Of a DNA stretch of 64,000 nucleotides, positions 44,757 to 54,510 are shown piece by piece. This DNA comes from Butyrivibrio sp. Its GTDB lineage: Bacteria > Bacillota > Clostridia > Lachnospirales > Lachnospiraceae. The notes under the pieces were generated by a model. That model was given only the letters and a program-made list of their open reading frames with translations, had not been told where the DNA came from and did no database searches. The translations under genes were made by a program, and so were the position numbers. Numbering within the stretch: the stretch's first letter is position 1; the number at the start of each line of letters is the position of its first letter. The DNA lies in NCBI GenBank assembly GCA_015056495.1, contig SVGC01000002.1, positions 62,001 to 126,000 on the forward strand. The letters are read 5' to 3'.

Positions 44757-47036
44757 ATGGGCAAAGTTGAATTATTATCACCTGCAGGCGAATATGATAC
44801 TATGGTTGCAGCCTTTAACGCAGGTGCAGATGCTGTTTATCTGGGTGGCAACAGATTTGGAGCCAGAGCATATGCCAATAATTTTTCTGAAGAGGAAGTT
44901 ATCAGGGCTATTAAGTATGCTCATTTACATGGCAAAAAGATCTACATGACCATTAATACTCTTGTAAAAGAAAATGAACTGCCTTATCTGTATGACTATT
45001 TGTATCCTTATGATAAAGCAGGTCTTGATGGTGTTATTGTTCAGGACTTTGGTGTATTTAGATTTATCAGAAAGAACTTTCCTGATATCGAATTACATGC
45101 AAGTACACAGATGACTCTGACTGGTGCGTATGGAGCAGGATTTTTGAAATCTATGGGTGCTACAAGAATAGTTCCTGCCAGAGAACTGACTTTAGACGAG
45201 ATCAAAAACATCAAAGCAACAGAAGATATTGAGATTGAGTCATTTATCCATGGCGCTATGTGCTATTGCTATTCAGGTGCCTGCCTGTTCAGTAGCATGG
45301 TTGGCTCAAGAAGCGGAAATAGAGGCAGATGTGCTCAGCCTTGCAGACTTCCATATACTGATAACAAAGGCTCTAAGGAACATTATCCATTGAGTCTTAA
45401 GGATATGTGTACTGTATATGATATTCCAGATCTTATTGAGGCTGGAATTGATTCTTTTAAGATCGAAGGCCGAATGAAGAGCCCTGAATACGCTGCAGGC
45501 GTTACAGCAATATACAGAAAATATATTGATAAATATTACCAAAATGGAAGAAATGGCTTTGCTATTGATGATAAGGATCTTAAGACGCTTAAGACTCTTT
45601 ATCTCAGATCAGAGATTGGTAATGGATATTACTATAAACACAATGGCAAGGATATGATCACCCTTGATAAGCCGGGCTATAATGGCACAAATGAGGCTGT
45701 TCTTGATAGAATCAAAAACACTTATCTTAATGGTGAGAAAAAGCTGGGTATCAGCGCTTATTGTTATATTAAAAAGGGTGAACCTATAATCTTGACATTA
45801 AGTACAGCCGAAGCTTCTTTTACAGCTGTTGGACAAAATGCAGAGGCAGCACTTAAAAGGCCTACTCTATATGAAGATGTAAATAAACAGATTTCAAAAT
45901 TTGGAAATACCTTTTTTGATCTGGACGAACTGACAATAGATATGGATGAAGCTGCAGGAGATGTGTTTATTCCTGTAAAAGCTCTTAATGAGCTTAGGAG
46001 AGAAGCTGTAAGCGGTCTTGAAAATGAGATTATTTCAAATAATCATTTAAGACCTTGCCTGTGGACAGAAGAATCCGTAAATACTGAGGGTTATGAGGTT
46101 AATATTGAAGAAAAATCTTTTAAGCCTTCTTATGATCACAATATTTCTGATCAGGATATAAATGTCCTTGTAACTAAGAAAAGTCAGCTTAAGAAGATAG
46201 CTGGATATATTGAAAATGCTATTGAGACCAAAGTAAGCAGAATATATATTGATAGCAGTATTGTTTTATCTGAGGATATAAGTCATGAGCTATCTGTACT
46301 CAAAGGTCGTTTGCATATATATGTTGCTCTGCCTTATATAACAAGGCAGGAGACTGGTTCTCCGGATCTTGACGATATCAGAGCAGTTTGCAAGTTTATT
46401 AGGGACAATGGTCTTGATGGAGTTCTGGTAAGAAATATTGAAGAACTGGCTTTTCTTGCGTCCATCCATGCAGATTTTGATGTTGTATGTGATTATGGAT
46501 TATATGCCTGGAATGATCTTGCAGTGAGAGAATTCAAGGATGCTGCTGCCAATAATAATCTGCAGATAAGTGAAATGTCAGTACCGCTTGAACTTACAAG
46601 GCATGAGATAAAAGATCTTGTTAGCAATCTTGATGACACTGTTATGTCAACAATTGTTTATGGATATATTCCAATGATGATCACTGCTAACTGTCTTAAC
46701 AAGACATTAAAGAACTGTACAGACAGAAAAGGGGATTTTTGTCTGGGAGAAAGCAGTATCGTTGACAGGCAAAATCATGTGCTTCCATATAGTTTTAACT
46801 GTAGATATTGCATGAATATTATTTGGAATGCATTGCCAATATCACTTCATAAACAATTGAAGGAAATTATAAAAGATGGATCCTGCAAGCATCTTAGAGT
46901 TGATCTTACTGTTGAAGATGCAGAGGATTGTATTAAAGTTTTGAGTTTCTATGATGAAGCATTATTAAGGGGAGTCTTTGATGGTGAGCCTGTTCACGAA
47001 TATACTACAGGCCATTATAAAAGAGTTACTGAATAA
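44757..47036 (+). CDS. U32 family peptidase (collagenase-like / RlhA type)
   Basis: A 759-residue protein with N-terminal U32 barrel (about 1-330). Its signature segment contains H-G-A-M-C-Y-C-Y-S-G-A-C-L and, just after, G-R-C-A-Q-P-C-R, whose cysteines suggest an Fe-S cluster. DUF3656 and a third region follow (about 380-750). C-F-C/C-R-Y-C cysteines near the C terminus may complete a metal site. Family members include RlhA, which makes 5-hydroxycytidine in 23S rRNA, and proteins called collagenases; an RNA hydroxylase role fits a cytoplasmic Fe-S protein better than proteolysis. Confidence 0.88.
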   Translation: MGKVELLSPAGEYDTMVAAFNAGADAVYLGGNRFGARAYANNFSEEEVIRAIKYAHLHGKKIYMTINTLVKENELPYLYDYLYPYDKAGLDGVIVQDFGVFRFIRKNFPDIELHASTQMTLTGAYGAGFLKSMGATRIVPARELTLDEIKNIKATEDIEIESFIHGAMCYCYSGACLFSSMVGSRSGNRGRCAQPCRLPYTDNKGSKEHYPLSLKDMCTVYDIPDLIEAGIDSFKIEGRMKSPEYAAGVTAIYRKYIDKYYQNGRNGFAIDDKDLKTLKTLYLRSEIGNGYYYKHNGKDMITLDKPGYNGTNEAVLDRIKNTYLNGEKKLGISAYCYIKKGEPIILTLSTAEASFTAVGQNAEAALKRPTLYEDVNKQISKFGNTFFDLDELTIDMDEAAGDVFIPVKALNELRREAVSGLENEIISNNHLRPCLWTEESVNTEGYEVNIEEKSFKPSYDHNISDQDINVLVTKKSQLKKIAGYIENAIETKVSRIYIDSSIVLSEDISHELSVLKGRLHIYVALPYITRQETGSPDLDDIRAVCKFIRDNGLDGVLVRNIEELAFLASIHADFDVVCDYGLYAWNDLAVREFKDAAANNNLQISEMSVPLELTRHEIKDLVSNLDDTVMSTIVYGYIPMMITANCLNKTLKNCTDRKGDFCLGESSIVDRQNHVLPYSFNCRYCMNIIWNALPISLHKQLKEIIKDGSCKHLRVDLTVEDAEDCIKVLSFYDEALLRGVFDGEPVHEYTTGHYKRVTE

Positions 47037-47048
47037 CTGGGGAATATA

Positions 47049-48422
47049 ATGGAATTATATGTAACTGAATTATCTAAATACATTATTGCCTGCATTATGC
47101 TTATTTATACTGTTCAAAGTTTTCTTGTATTTAGATATAGGAGTGAAAAAAAGCGAAGCGGAATATATCTTAGGCAGTCTGTATTTATGTTTTTACTTCA
47201 AATTGCCTGTCTGGTGCAGATTGTTGCCGCAACCGGTAATATTAAATATTTATTGTTTGGTGCATTCCAGATAATAATCATATTTGCAATTCTCATAATG
47301 TATAACATTATCTATCCTGAAGGAAACAGGCTCATAATCAACAATATGTGCCTGTTACTGATGGTTGGTATGGTTATGCTTACTAGACTTAATTATGACA
47401 AGGCAGTAAAGCAGTTTATCATTGCTCTTGCTTCTATTGTCATCGGTCTTTTTATTCCGGAGCTGATATTCAGATTCGACGTACTACGTAATTTTAAATG
47501 GATTTATGCTTTGGGCGGTGTCTTTGCTCTGGGCATTGTACTTATACTCGGATCTGTGACTAATGGCTCCAAGATCACATATACCTTGATCGGTATAACT
47601 TTTCAGCCATCTGAATTTGTCAAAATACTATTTATCTTTTTCCTGGCGGCAGCCCTTTATCAGGACCAGTCTATAAAAAATCTGTTTCTTGTGTCTGTAA
47701 TATCAGCAGCACATGTTATAGTACTTGTTTTGTCCAAGGATCTTGGCTCTGCGCTTATTTTCTTTGTAGTATTTACTTTTGTGATCTTTATAGCCACCAG
47801 AAATATAATGTATTTTCTTATATGTTTTGCTATAGGTGGAGTATCATCCCTATCTGCATATAAGATGTTTTCTCATGTTCAGGCGAGAGTTTCTGCTTGG
47901 CTTGATCCATGGAGTCAGATCGATTCCTCTGGCTATCAGATCACACAATCTCTTTTTGGCATTAGTAGTGGAGGCTGGTTTGGTCTTGGACTTTTTGGCG
48001 GAACACCAACTACAATTCCATTTGTAGAGGCTGATTTTATTTTTTCAGCTATAGCTGAGGAGCTGGGTATTATTTTTGCCTGCCTTATGACTCTTGTATG
48101 CGTAAGTACATTTTTTATGATCATGTCAGAAGCTTTTCATCTAAGGGATAATTTCTATCGTCTTATTGCAGTTGGAATCGGCGTAACCTATATATTTCAG
48201 GTATTTCTGACCATTGGCGGAGGTACTAAGTTTATCCCGCTTACCGGTGTAACACTTCCTCTTGTAAGCTATGGTGGAACTTCAGTACTTACAACGATCA
48301 TGATGTTTTCTATTATTGAAGGTCTATGTATGATCAGACAGGATGAGCATTACGAGGCTATTGAGCGTAGAAAAAGAAGAGAATCAAGACAAGAGGAGTT
48401 AGAAAATGTCAGATACAGATAG
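47049..48422 (+). CDS. FtsW/RodA/SpoVE family peptidoglycan glycosyltransferase
   Basis: A 457-residue SEDS polymerase with at least ten transmembrane helices, polymerising lipid II. Signature segments are F-Q-P-S-E-F-V-K, the large loop W-L-D-P-W-S-Q, A-E-E-L-G and L-P-L-V-S-Y-G-G-T-S. An N-terminal extension of about two helices precedes the core. It overlaps its penicillin-binding partner by 17 bases, the usual SEDS-bPBP pairing. Being away from the dcw cluster, it is likely a specialised rather than the main divisome enzyme. Confidence 0.9.
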   Translation: MELYVTELSKYIIACIMLIYTVQSFLVFRYRSEKKRSGIYLRQSVFMFLLQIACLVQIVAATGNIKYLLFGAFQIIIIFAILIMYNIIYPEGNRLIINNMCLLLMVGMVMLTRLNYDKAVKQFIIALASIVIGLFIPELIFRFDVLRNFKWIYALGGVFALGIVLILGSVTNGSKITYTLIGITFQPSEFVKILFIFFLAAALYQDQSIKNLFLVSVISAAHVIVLVLSKDLGSALIFFVVFTFVIFIATRNIMYFLICFAIGGVSSLSAYKMFSHVQARVSAWLDPWSQIDSSGYQITQSLFGISSGGWFGLGLFGGTPTTIPFVEADFIFSAIAEELGIIFACLMTLVCVSTFFMIMSEAFHLRDNFYRLIAVGIGVTYIFQVFLTIGGGTKFIPLTGVTLPLVSYGGTSVLTTIMMFSIIEGLCMIRQDEHYEAIERRKRRESRQEELENVRYR

Positions 48423-49854
48423 AAAAAATAATGCCAAACCACTTTCCAGAAAAAAGAGATTATACCCGATCATTTTTACCTGCGCATTTTTTGCGTTATT
48501 ATTTGTTGGAATGCTGAGTTATACCTGTTATTATGCATATTCTAACCGTATGGAGCTTATCAATAACAGCTATAATGGCAGACAGCAGATACTTCTTGCT
48601 CAGAATACAAGAGGTAATATATATTCAGCTGATGGAGATCTGCTGGCTACAACAATCACTGATTCTGAAGGAAATGAAGTAAGAAATTATCCTTATGAAA
48701 AAGAATTTGCGCATATTGTAGGTTATTCAACCAATGGAAGAGCAGGTATAGAGGCGCTTGCCAATTATTACCTCATAAATACCAGTATCGACCTTGCAGA
48801 AAAAGTAACACTTGATGCTGCAGGACAGAAATATCCTGCTGATAACGTTTATACAACCCTTGACGTAAATCTTCAGGAGACGGCTTATAAGGCTCTTGCT
48901 GCATATCAGGGTGCCATAGTTGTATCTGATCCTAAAACCGGCGAGATACTGGCAATGGTCTCCAAGCCTGATTTTGACCCTAATAATATTGAGAGTGAAT
49001 GGTCATCACTTGTATCATCCTCCTCAAATACACAGCTTTTGAATCGAGCTACTCAGGGTCTTTATCCGCCAGGATCTACATTTAAGATTGTAACTGCCCT
49101 GGAATATATCAAAGAAAATCCGGACACTTATAAAAACTATTCCTTTACCTGTACTGGTAAATTTACAGTACTTGAGGATAGTATTTCATGCTATCATGGC
49201 ACTAATCATGGTACGGTTGATCTTTATTCATCCTTTGCAAAATCATGTAATTCATCCTTTGCCAATATAGGTATGGGTCTTGATAAAACATCTTTTGCCA
49301 AATTATTAGATACACTGATGTTTAACAGTGAGCTGCCACTGAAACTCAACTATAGTAAGAGCTATGCTTCCTGCACAGAAGATATTTCCAATGCAGATAT
49401 GATGCAGTTATCAATTGGACAGGGAACAACTTCTATAACGCCTATGCATCTGAATATGATCACCTGCGCTATAGCTAATGATGGTGTTTTGATGAAACCT
49501 TATGTTATTTCTGAGGTTAAATCTGCTGATGGAAAAACTGTGGAGAGTTTTGGCAGCTCAGAGTATAAGAGACTTATGAGTGAAGAAGAGGCAGATATTC
49601 TGACTGAGCTGATGGAAGGCGTAGTTGAGAGCGGTACTGCTACAAAACTTAAGGGTCTGAGCTATACTGCCGCCGGCAAGACCGGATCGGCCGAATTTAA
49701 TTCAGATAGTGATTCTCATGCCTGGTTTACAGGATTTGCTCCTGCAGATGACCCGGAGATATGTGTCACTATCATCATTGAAAATGCCGGCAGCGGTGGT
49801 GAATATGCAGTACCTGTTGCCAAAAGGATATTTGATGCCTATTTTGGCGTTTAA
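48406..49854 (+). CDS. Class B penicillin-binding protein (PbpA/FtsI-like transpeptidase)
   Basis: A 482-residue D,D-transpeptidase with an N-terminal membrane anchor (about 23-45), a short dimerisation region and the transpeptidase domain (about 170-480). Active-site motifs are S224-T-F-K227, S280-C-N282 and K425-T-G427. It lacks the long pedestal and PASTA domains of larger bPBPs. It is coupled to the overlapping SEDS gene and its stop overlaps the convergent HD-GYP gene by four bases. Confidence 0.92.
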   Translation: MSDTDRKNNAKPLSRKKRLYPIIFTCAFFALLFVGMLSYTCYYAYSNRMELINNSYNGRQQILLAQNTRGNIYSADGDLLATTITDSEGNEVRNYPYEKEFAHIVGYSTNGRAGIEALANYYLINTSIDLAEKVTLDAAGQKYPADNVYTTLDVNLQETAYKALAAYQGAIVVSDPKTGEILAMVSKPDFDPNNIESEWSSLVSSSSNTQLLNRATQGLYPPGSTFKIVTALEYIKENPDTYKNYSFTCTGKFTVLEDSISCYHGTNHGTVDLYSSFAKSCNSSFANIGMGLDKTSFAKLLDTLMFNSELPLKLNYSKSYASCTEDISNADMMQLSIGQGTTSITPMHLNMITCAIANDGVLMKPYVISEVKSADGKTVESFGSSEYKRLMSEEEADILTELMEGVVESGTATKLKGLSYTAAGKTGSAEFNSDSDSHAWFTGFAPADDPEICVTIIIENAGSGGEYAVPVAKRIFDAYFGV

Positions 49855-50909
49855 TAAACCTGTTCAATGGACAGCCATCTGAACTGACTCAGGTCAATAG
49901 TTGTCCTGTCTTCAAGTGTGATGATCGGATGAGCCGGATCATCTTCATTGATACCTGATATAATGCCTATTCTGTCATCTTTTAGTTTCACTGCAAGACC
50001 AAGCTGTGATGAAGCTATTTTAGCCAGGATAGGCTTTAATATTGCACCGTCAAATTTAGTATCAATGGTCTCTTCAAAATAAGTAATGATCTGGAATGCA
50101 TTTAGTGGCTCTCTGTAGGCTCTTGGAGATGTCATGGCTTCGTAAGCATCAATTATAGCTATACATTTAGCAAAAGGATTGATCTGATCTCCCACAAGAC
50201 CGTCAGGGTAGCCTGAGCCGTCTATACGCTCGTGATGCTGAGCAGTGGCAATTATAACATTTTCGTCAACGATAGTTCTTTTTAACATATCCTGACCAAG
50301 ATAAGTGTGATGCTTTACAAGATCATATTCTTCTTTGGTCAGTTTATCCGGTTTCCATAAGATTCTGTATGGAAGGCGCAGTTTTCCTATATCATAGACA
50401 AAGCCAGCCTGAACAAGAATATTGATATTAGGTTCTGACAATTTAAGCCAGGAGCCAAATACACTGGCAATAAGTGCTGAATTTAGACAGTGAGAGTGTG
50501 TGAGCTCATCTTCAGGATGAGACATAACTTTAAGATAATCCAACAGCTCCTCACCGGTATTAACCACTGACATGATATTATTATAGATGGACATTAAAAG
50601 AGCCATATTGATAGGCTCGCCTTCATCCACGCATTTCAGCATGATTGATTTATATGCTGGAAAATATTTATTGTAGTTGGCCTCAAAAACCTTAAAAGAA
50701 TCCATGAGATTCACTTTTTCATTATGAGTTCTGGCCATGTCAATTTCATCTTTTACCTTGACCACCATTATTGAATTCATTGCCAGCTTTGAAATGACAG
50801 CTTTATTTATAACAGTGTTCGCTGGACAGATCAGCTCATTTTTATAATTAAGTACATCTGCGGCAAGTACCATGCCTTCTTCAAGTTGTAATCTAGTGAG
50901 ATTCTTCAT
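49851..50909 (-). CDS. HD-GYP domain protein with altered HD motif
   Basis: A 352-residue soluble protein. The N-terminal part (about 1-120) resembles response-regulator linker domains of HD-GYP proteins. The HD-GYP domain (about 125-310) has H-H-E-R-I-D-G-S-G-Y-P-D-G-L intact. The metal-binding H-D of H-D-I-G-K reads Y172-D173-I-G-K, so one metal ligand is replaced. Cyclic-di-GMP hydrolysis may be lost and ligand binding kept. It is on the opposite strand to its neighbours and overlaps the PBP gene end. Confidence 0.85.
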   Translation of the reverse strand: MKNLTRLQLEEGMVLAADVLNYKNELICPANTVINKAVISKLAMNSIMVVKVKDEIDMARTHNEKVNLMDSFKVFEANYNKYFPAYKSIMLKCVDEGEPINMALLMSIYNNIMSVVNTGEELLDYLKVMSHPEDELTHSHCLNSALIASVFGSWLKLSEPNINILVQAGFVYDIGKLRLPYRILWKPDKLTKEEYDLVKHHTYLGQDMLKRTIVDENVIIATAQHHERIDGSGYPDGLVGDQINPFAKCIAIIDAYEAMTSPRAYREPLNAFQIITYFEETIDTKFDGAILKPILAKIASSQLGLAVKLKDDRIGIISGINEDDPAHPIITLEDRTTIDLSQFRWLSIEQVY

Positions 50910-51094
50910 GGAGCCTCCAAATAATTATATAAATACAAAATAGAGTTAATATGCTAAAATATATGTCAGTACTATATAAAAATTTTATAAAAAACAGTAG
51001 GGGATTCAATTATCCCCTTGTCACTATTATATAGTAATAAAAAATTGATATCAACGTAACAAACGATTAAACGTTTATTAAAAGTGAGCTTGAT

Positions 51095-51427
51095 ATGACT
51101 CTTAAAGGATATTGTTCTTTTTATAAAAATCTTTATATTGGCGAATCTATAAGACATGCTGAAAAAGTAAAATGGAAACTGAAGCATGGCGCAGGTCAAT
51201 TATCGATATACGTTATTACAAATACTTCTATTGGCGATGATCAGTTGGAAATAATGCATTGCGCCAATTTAAAACAGCCTTATTATAAAAAAAATCCGGC
51301 TTTAGTTTATGGTATTGCAGGTAGCTATGGTGAGGCTGTGGATATCATAATCAGGATATCTGATGAAGCATCTGAGGCAGGCATGGCAGGGAAACTTTTG
51401 ACATACTTGCTGCAGCCTTCTGCCTAA
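51095..51427 (+). CDS. Hypothetical protein
   Basis: A 110-residue protein that I do not recognise. It has no signal peptide or membrane helix. The basic N-terminal half contains two cysteines. The end reads I-I-R-I-S-D-E-A-S-E-A-G-M, a helix likely to pack against a mixed beta sheet. The ribosome site is weak. It is followed after 37 bases by DUF2953 and GerW genes. Codon use matches neighbours, so it is probably real and expressed. Confidence 0.65.
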   Translation: MTLKGYCSFYKNLYIGESIRHAEKVKWKLKHGAGQLSIYVITNTSIGDDQLEIMHCANLKQPYYKKNPALVYGIAGSYGEAVDIIIRISDEASEAGMAGKLLTYLLQPSA

Positions 51428-51464
51428 TGCTTATAACACAAAATACATATGATATGGGGATATT

Positions 51465-52496
51465 ATGTTATCAATTGTGCTTACTGTGCTTAAGGTGATA
51501 GGCATCATATTGCTTATCATACTTGGCATTATAATTTTATTATTACTTCTGATACTCTTTGTTCCTATCAGATACAGATTAGATGCCTCCTGTGAAGAAA
51601 AGCTCCTTGATGCTGAAAATGTTGACTTCACAAAGGGGGTTACAGCCTCTTTTTCATTTAGTTATTTGCTATCCTTGCTTAATGGAGGCTTTTCATATCC
51701 TGACAGGCCATATTTCAGGATCAGGATATTGTTTTTTGAATTATTTTCTACACAAGCTGATTCTGAAGAAAAAGGTGGCTCAGAAGAAACAAACATTGAA
51801 GAGGTGGAAGCGGACAGTAATTTAGAAGATCCTGACCTTGAGGCAAAGGAAAAAGACATCAGCTCTGAAAATACTGAAAGTGCAGCAAAAGAACAGGATA
51901 TCAGCTGTGAAAGCAAAGATGTTGGAACAGAGGCAGAAATAGAAGTAGAGCAAGCTTTGGGTTCTTCTGATAATTGTCAGTCATTTGAAGAAAATAATGA
52001 CGAAGAGTCAGGAAATATTCCTGGTTTTATAGGATTCATTCAGAGTATTATCGAAAAAGCAAAGATTTTTATTACAACACAACAGAATGTGTTTAACAAA
52101 ATCAAGTGTACAATATCTAGGGTTTATGGTAAGATAAATATGATTAAAAGTACACTTGAAAATGATATTTTTCAAAGGGCTTTTGAAAAGTCAAAAAAGC
52201 ACCTTGGAATTATCCTTAAAAGTATCCTACCAAGAAAAGTTGTTGCTGATATTTTGTACGGAACCGGGGATCCGGCTATGACAGCACAAATAATGGGTGG
52301 CCTTGGAATTGTCAGAGCATTGGGATTTAATAAGATCACATTACGCCCTGATTTTGACAGAACTGTTATCCAGGGAGATCTACATATAAAGGGCAGGATA
52401 ACATTGTTTAGGATAGTCCTATCCTTGGCTATATGTTACTTTAACAAGGATATCAGAAAGACTGTTAAAAGATTTAATAAAATACTTAATAGTTGA
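51465..52496 (+). CDS. DUF2953 domain protein (YtfI-like)
   Basis: A 343-residue membrane protein with one strong N-terminal helix (about 5-30). A very acidic low-complexity stretch (about 100-180) follows, then a C-terminal DUF2953 region containing D-I-L-Y-G-T-G-D-P-A. This gene is paired with gerW/ytfJ in spore-forming Firmicutes, as here (the next ATG is 45 bases after its stop). Function is unknown; a link to the spore or envelope is inferred from the pairing. Confidence 0.82.
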   Translation: MLSIVLTVLKVIGIILLIILGIIILLLLLILFVPIRYRLDASCEEKLLDAENVDFTKGVTASFSFSYLLSLLNGGFSYPDRPYFRIRILFFELFSTQADSEEKGGSEETNIEEVEADSNLEDPDLEAKEKDISSENTESAAKEQDISCESKDVGTEAEIEVEQALGSSDNCQSFEENNDEESGNIPGFIGFIQSIIEKAKIFITTQQNVFNKIKCTISRVYGKINMIKSTLENDIFQRAFEKSKKHLGIILKSILPRKVVADILYGTGDPAMTAQIMGGLGIVRALGFNKITLRPDFDRTVIQGDLHIKGRITLFRIVLSLAICYFNKDIRKTVKRFNKILNS

Positions 52497-52541
52497 TTGT
52501 TTTACTTGAATAAGAATATTACTCGAAACGGGGGAGCTGTT

Positions 52542-52934
52542 ATGGCTGATAAAGGAATTTCCAATATTGTCGATACACTAATGGGAGGCATGAATTCAAT
52601 CCTGTCTACCAAAACTGTTGTGGGAGAGCCTGTTACTATAGGTGATACTATTATAGTTCCGTTAGTCGACGTGTCTCTTGGAGTTGCCGCTGGCGGCAAT
52701 GACTCTGATAAAAAGAACGGAAGTGCTGGAGGATTCGGGGCTAAAATGTCTCCAAGTGCTGTTCTTATTATCAAAAATGGTACTACAAAATTAGTCAATG
52801 TTAAAAATCAGGATGCTATAACCAAGATCTTGGACATGGTTCCGGATGTGATGGATAAGGTCATGGCCAAGAATGAAAAAATGGTAAAAGATGACGAAGC
52901 CATTGATATAGCTTTTCCTGATGAAGATCAATAA
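52542..52934 (+). CDS. GerW family sporulation protein (YtfJ)
   Basis: A 130-residue protein with the GerW/YtfJ core: T-V-V-G-E-P-V-T-I-G-D-T-I-I-V-P-L, then a glycine-rich loop and P-S-A-V-L-I-I. In Bacillus it is a spore protein needed for germination. ATG 52542 has GGGGGAG six bases upstream. Its presence does not prove that this organism sporulates. Confidence 0.9.
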   Translation: MADKGISNIVDTLMGGMNSILSTKTVVGEPVTIGDTIIVPLVDVSLGVAAGGNDSDKKNGSAGGFGAKMSPSAVLIIKNGTTKLVNVKNQDAITKILDMVPDVMDKVMAKNEKMVKDDEAIDIAFPDEDQ

Positions 52935-52995
52935 CTTAGTTTTTAGTTATGGTCTGATTTATTGACTACAGGTTTAATTGTTATGGTGGGTTTTT

Positions 52996-53499
52996 ATGGA
53001 AAAAGGAAAAGTGGATGCAATTATCAAGAATGGAACAAAGGAAGAGCTATTTGAACTTAGGAGATGGCTCTTTAAAGAAAGCTGCAGGATTGAGAATGTA
53101 TCATGCTCTTTAGTTGAGCGGGAAAAGAAGGTAGCAGAAGAAGAAAAGCGCATTGCTGAGGAGAAAAATCAGATTCAGCGAGATCTTGAGCGTATTAAGG
53201 CTAATAATGCTTTCTTCGAAAAGAAAATGGATATTTTAAAGGGCGGATTCGATCAGCTTGAAGCTGATAAGAAAGCCTTTGAAAAAAAGAAGGGTAACAG
53301 TTTTGATTCTTATGGCTATTCTGGTGCAGAGTTGTTTTTTACTGGTATAAATTCATCTCTTGCACTAAAAAAGCGATATAAAGACCTTCTGAAGATCTAT
53401 CATCCGGATAATATGTGTGGGGACACTAGGATGATACAGATGATCAACGAAGGTTATTCTGTCCTTTGCTCGAGGTTCGATGTTCAGCTTAAGGCATAA
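52996..53499 (+). CDS. Coiled-coil protein with C-terminal J-like domain
   Basis: A 167-residue protein. Residues ~25-105 form a strongly charged coiled coil (repeats of E-E-E-K-R-I-A-E-E-K). The C terminus resembles helices II-III of a J domain with H136-P137-D138 intact (L-L-K-I-Y-H-P-D-N). A J domain at the C terminus after a coiled coil is unusual; it would recruit DnaK to an unknown client. ATG 52996 is preferred over TTG at 52978. Confidence 0.7.
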   Translation: MEKGKVDAIIKNGTKEELFELRRWLFKESCRIENVSCSLVEREKKVAEEEKRIAEEKNQIQRDLERIKANNAFFEKKMDILKGGFDQLEADKKAFEKKKGNSFDSYGYSGAELFFTGINSSLALKKRYKDLLKIYHPDNMCGDTRMIQMINEGYSVLCSRFDVQLKA

Positions 53500-53527
53500 G
53501 GATAGGGAGGGTATTATATTATATATA

Positions 53528-53556
53528 AAAGTCAGGCATTTTATGCCTGGCTTTTT
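53528..53556 (+). terminator. Terminator after the J-like gene
   Basis: CAGGCAT (53533-53539) with ATGCCTG (53543-53549), flanked by AAAAG and CTTTTT. Confidence 0.85.
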
Positions 53557-53628
53557 GCATGCAAAAAATTCTTTAAATAACTAATTCTAAATAGGGATAG
53601 AGAATAGAAGATAAGATTTTATGATATG

Positions 53629-53654
53629 AAAAAAGCCTCGGTAAAACCGAGGCT
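53629..53654 (-). terminator. Terminator of rpmB
   Basis: AGCCTCGG (53634-53641) with CCGAGGCT (53647-53654); on the minus strand six T follow. Confidence 0.9.
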
Positions 53655-53671
53655 AAAATTCATAAATAAGA

Positions 53672-53857
53672 TTAAGCTCTTTCAACCTTACCTGATCTCA
53701 GGCAGCTTGAGCAAACATTCATCTTCTTGTTTGAACCATTCACTTTTACTGTAACATGCTGAATATTTGCATTCCAGACTCTGTTAGATCTTCTATGAGA
53801 ATGGCTTACGTTGTTACCGAAATGAACGCCTTTGCCACAAATTTCACATTTAGCCAT
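53672..53857 (-). CDS. rpmB: 50S ribosomal protein L28
   Basis: A 61-residue L28 of the 50S subunit. The N terminus A-K-C-E-I-C-G-K-G and the C-S-S-C pair near the end make four zinc-ribbon cysteines, so this is the zinc-binding (C+) form. AAGGAGG precedes the ATG. It has its own promoter and terminator on the minus strand, in the conserved L28/Asp23/FakA neighbourhood of Firmicutes. Confidence 0.97.
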   Translation of the reverse strand: MAKCEICGKGVHFGNNVSHSHRRSNRVWNANIQHVTVKVNGSNKKMNVCSSCLRSGKVERA

Positions 53858-53932
53858 TTTGACACCTCCTTATAAGCCATTTTTTACAAAAACAATACAA
53901 ATTATTGCAACTTACCGTCCGCAACATTTTGT

Positions 53933-53961
53933 ATTGTAGCAGAAAGAAATAACAATTGCAA
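53933..53961 (-). promoter_or_regulatory. Promoter of rpmB
   Basis: Minus strand TTGCAA (53956-53961), 17 bases, TACAAT (53933-53938). The remaining gap to the Asp23 gene holds a TATAAT at 54057-54062 with no good -35 box. Confidence 0.7.
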
Positions 53962-54111
53962 GAAAAATTTTTATCATTGATGAAAAAAAGAAAAGGTTTA
54001 TTTTTTCTTAGTGTTCATCTATAATAAATAAATGTGCTATTACGTCTTTACTGTTGTATAATTATTAAATAAGGCTTATATAAGTAATAAGCGCAATAAG
54101 GAGGATACAAT

Positions 54112-54474
54112 ATGAAAGCTTCTTCAATGAACACACATATGGGCAACATCTCCATTGATAAGGAAGTTATTGCACAGTATGCAGGTGCAGTTGCAATGGA
54201 ATGCTTTGGTATTGTCGGTATGGCAAATGTTAATGTTAAGGATGGACTTGTAAGCTTACTTAAGCTTGACAGTATGACAAGAGGAATCAATGTCTCTCTC
54301 GACCAGTCACAGAAGCTGACTCTTGACTTCCATGTTATTGTTTCTTATGGTGTTAGCATTTCTGCTGTTGCAGACAATCTGATCGATAGTGTAAAATATA
54401 AAGTCGAGGATTTTACAGGACTCGAGATTAGCAAGATCAATATTTATGTTGAGGGCGTTCGTGTTATCGACTAA
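54112..54474 (+). CDS. Asp23/Gls24 family envelope stress protein (YloU)
   Basis: A 120-residue soluble protein of the Asp23 family, often abundant and membrane-associated through a partner. The pattern I-S-I-D-K-E-V-I-A-Q-Y-A-G-A-V-A and the end I-Y-V-E-G-V-R match YloU. It precedes the fakA gene by 36 bases as in Bacillus (yloU-yloV). AAGGAGG precedes the ATG. Confidence 0.93.
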   Translation: MKASSMNTHMGNISIDKEVIAQYAGAVAMECFGIVGMANVNVKDGLVSLLKLDSMTRGINVSLDQSQKLTLDFHVIVSYGVSISAVADNLIDSVKYKVEDFTGLEISKINIYVEGVRVID

Positions 54475-54510
54475 ATTACTAATTAATTGTAATCTGAGGA
54501 GGATTATGTT

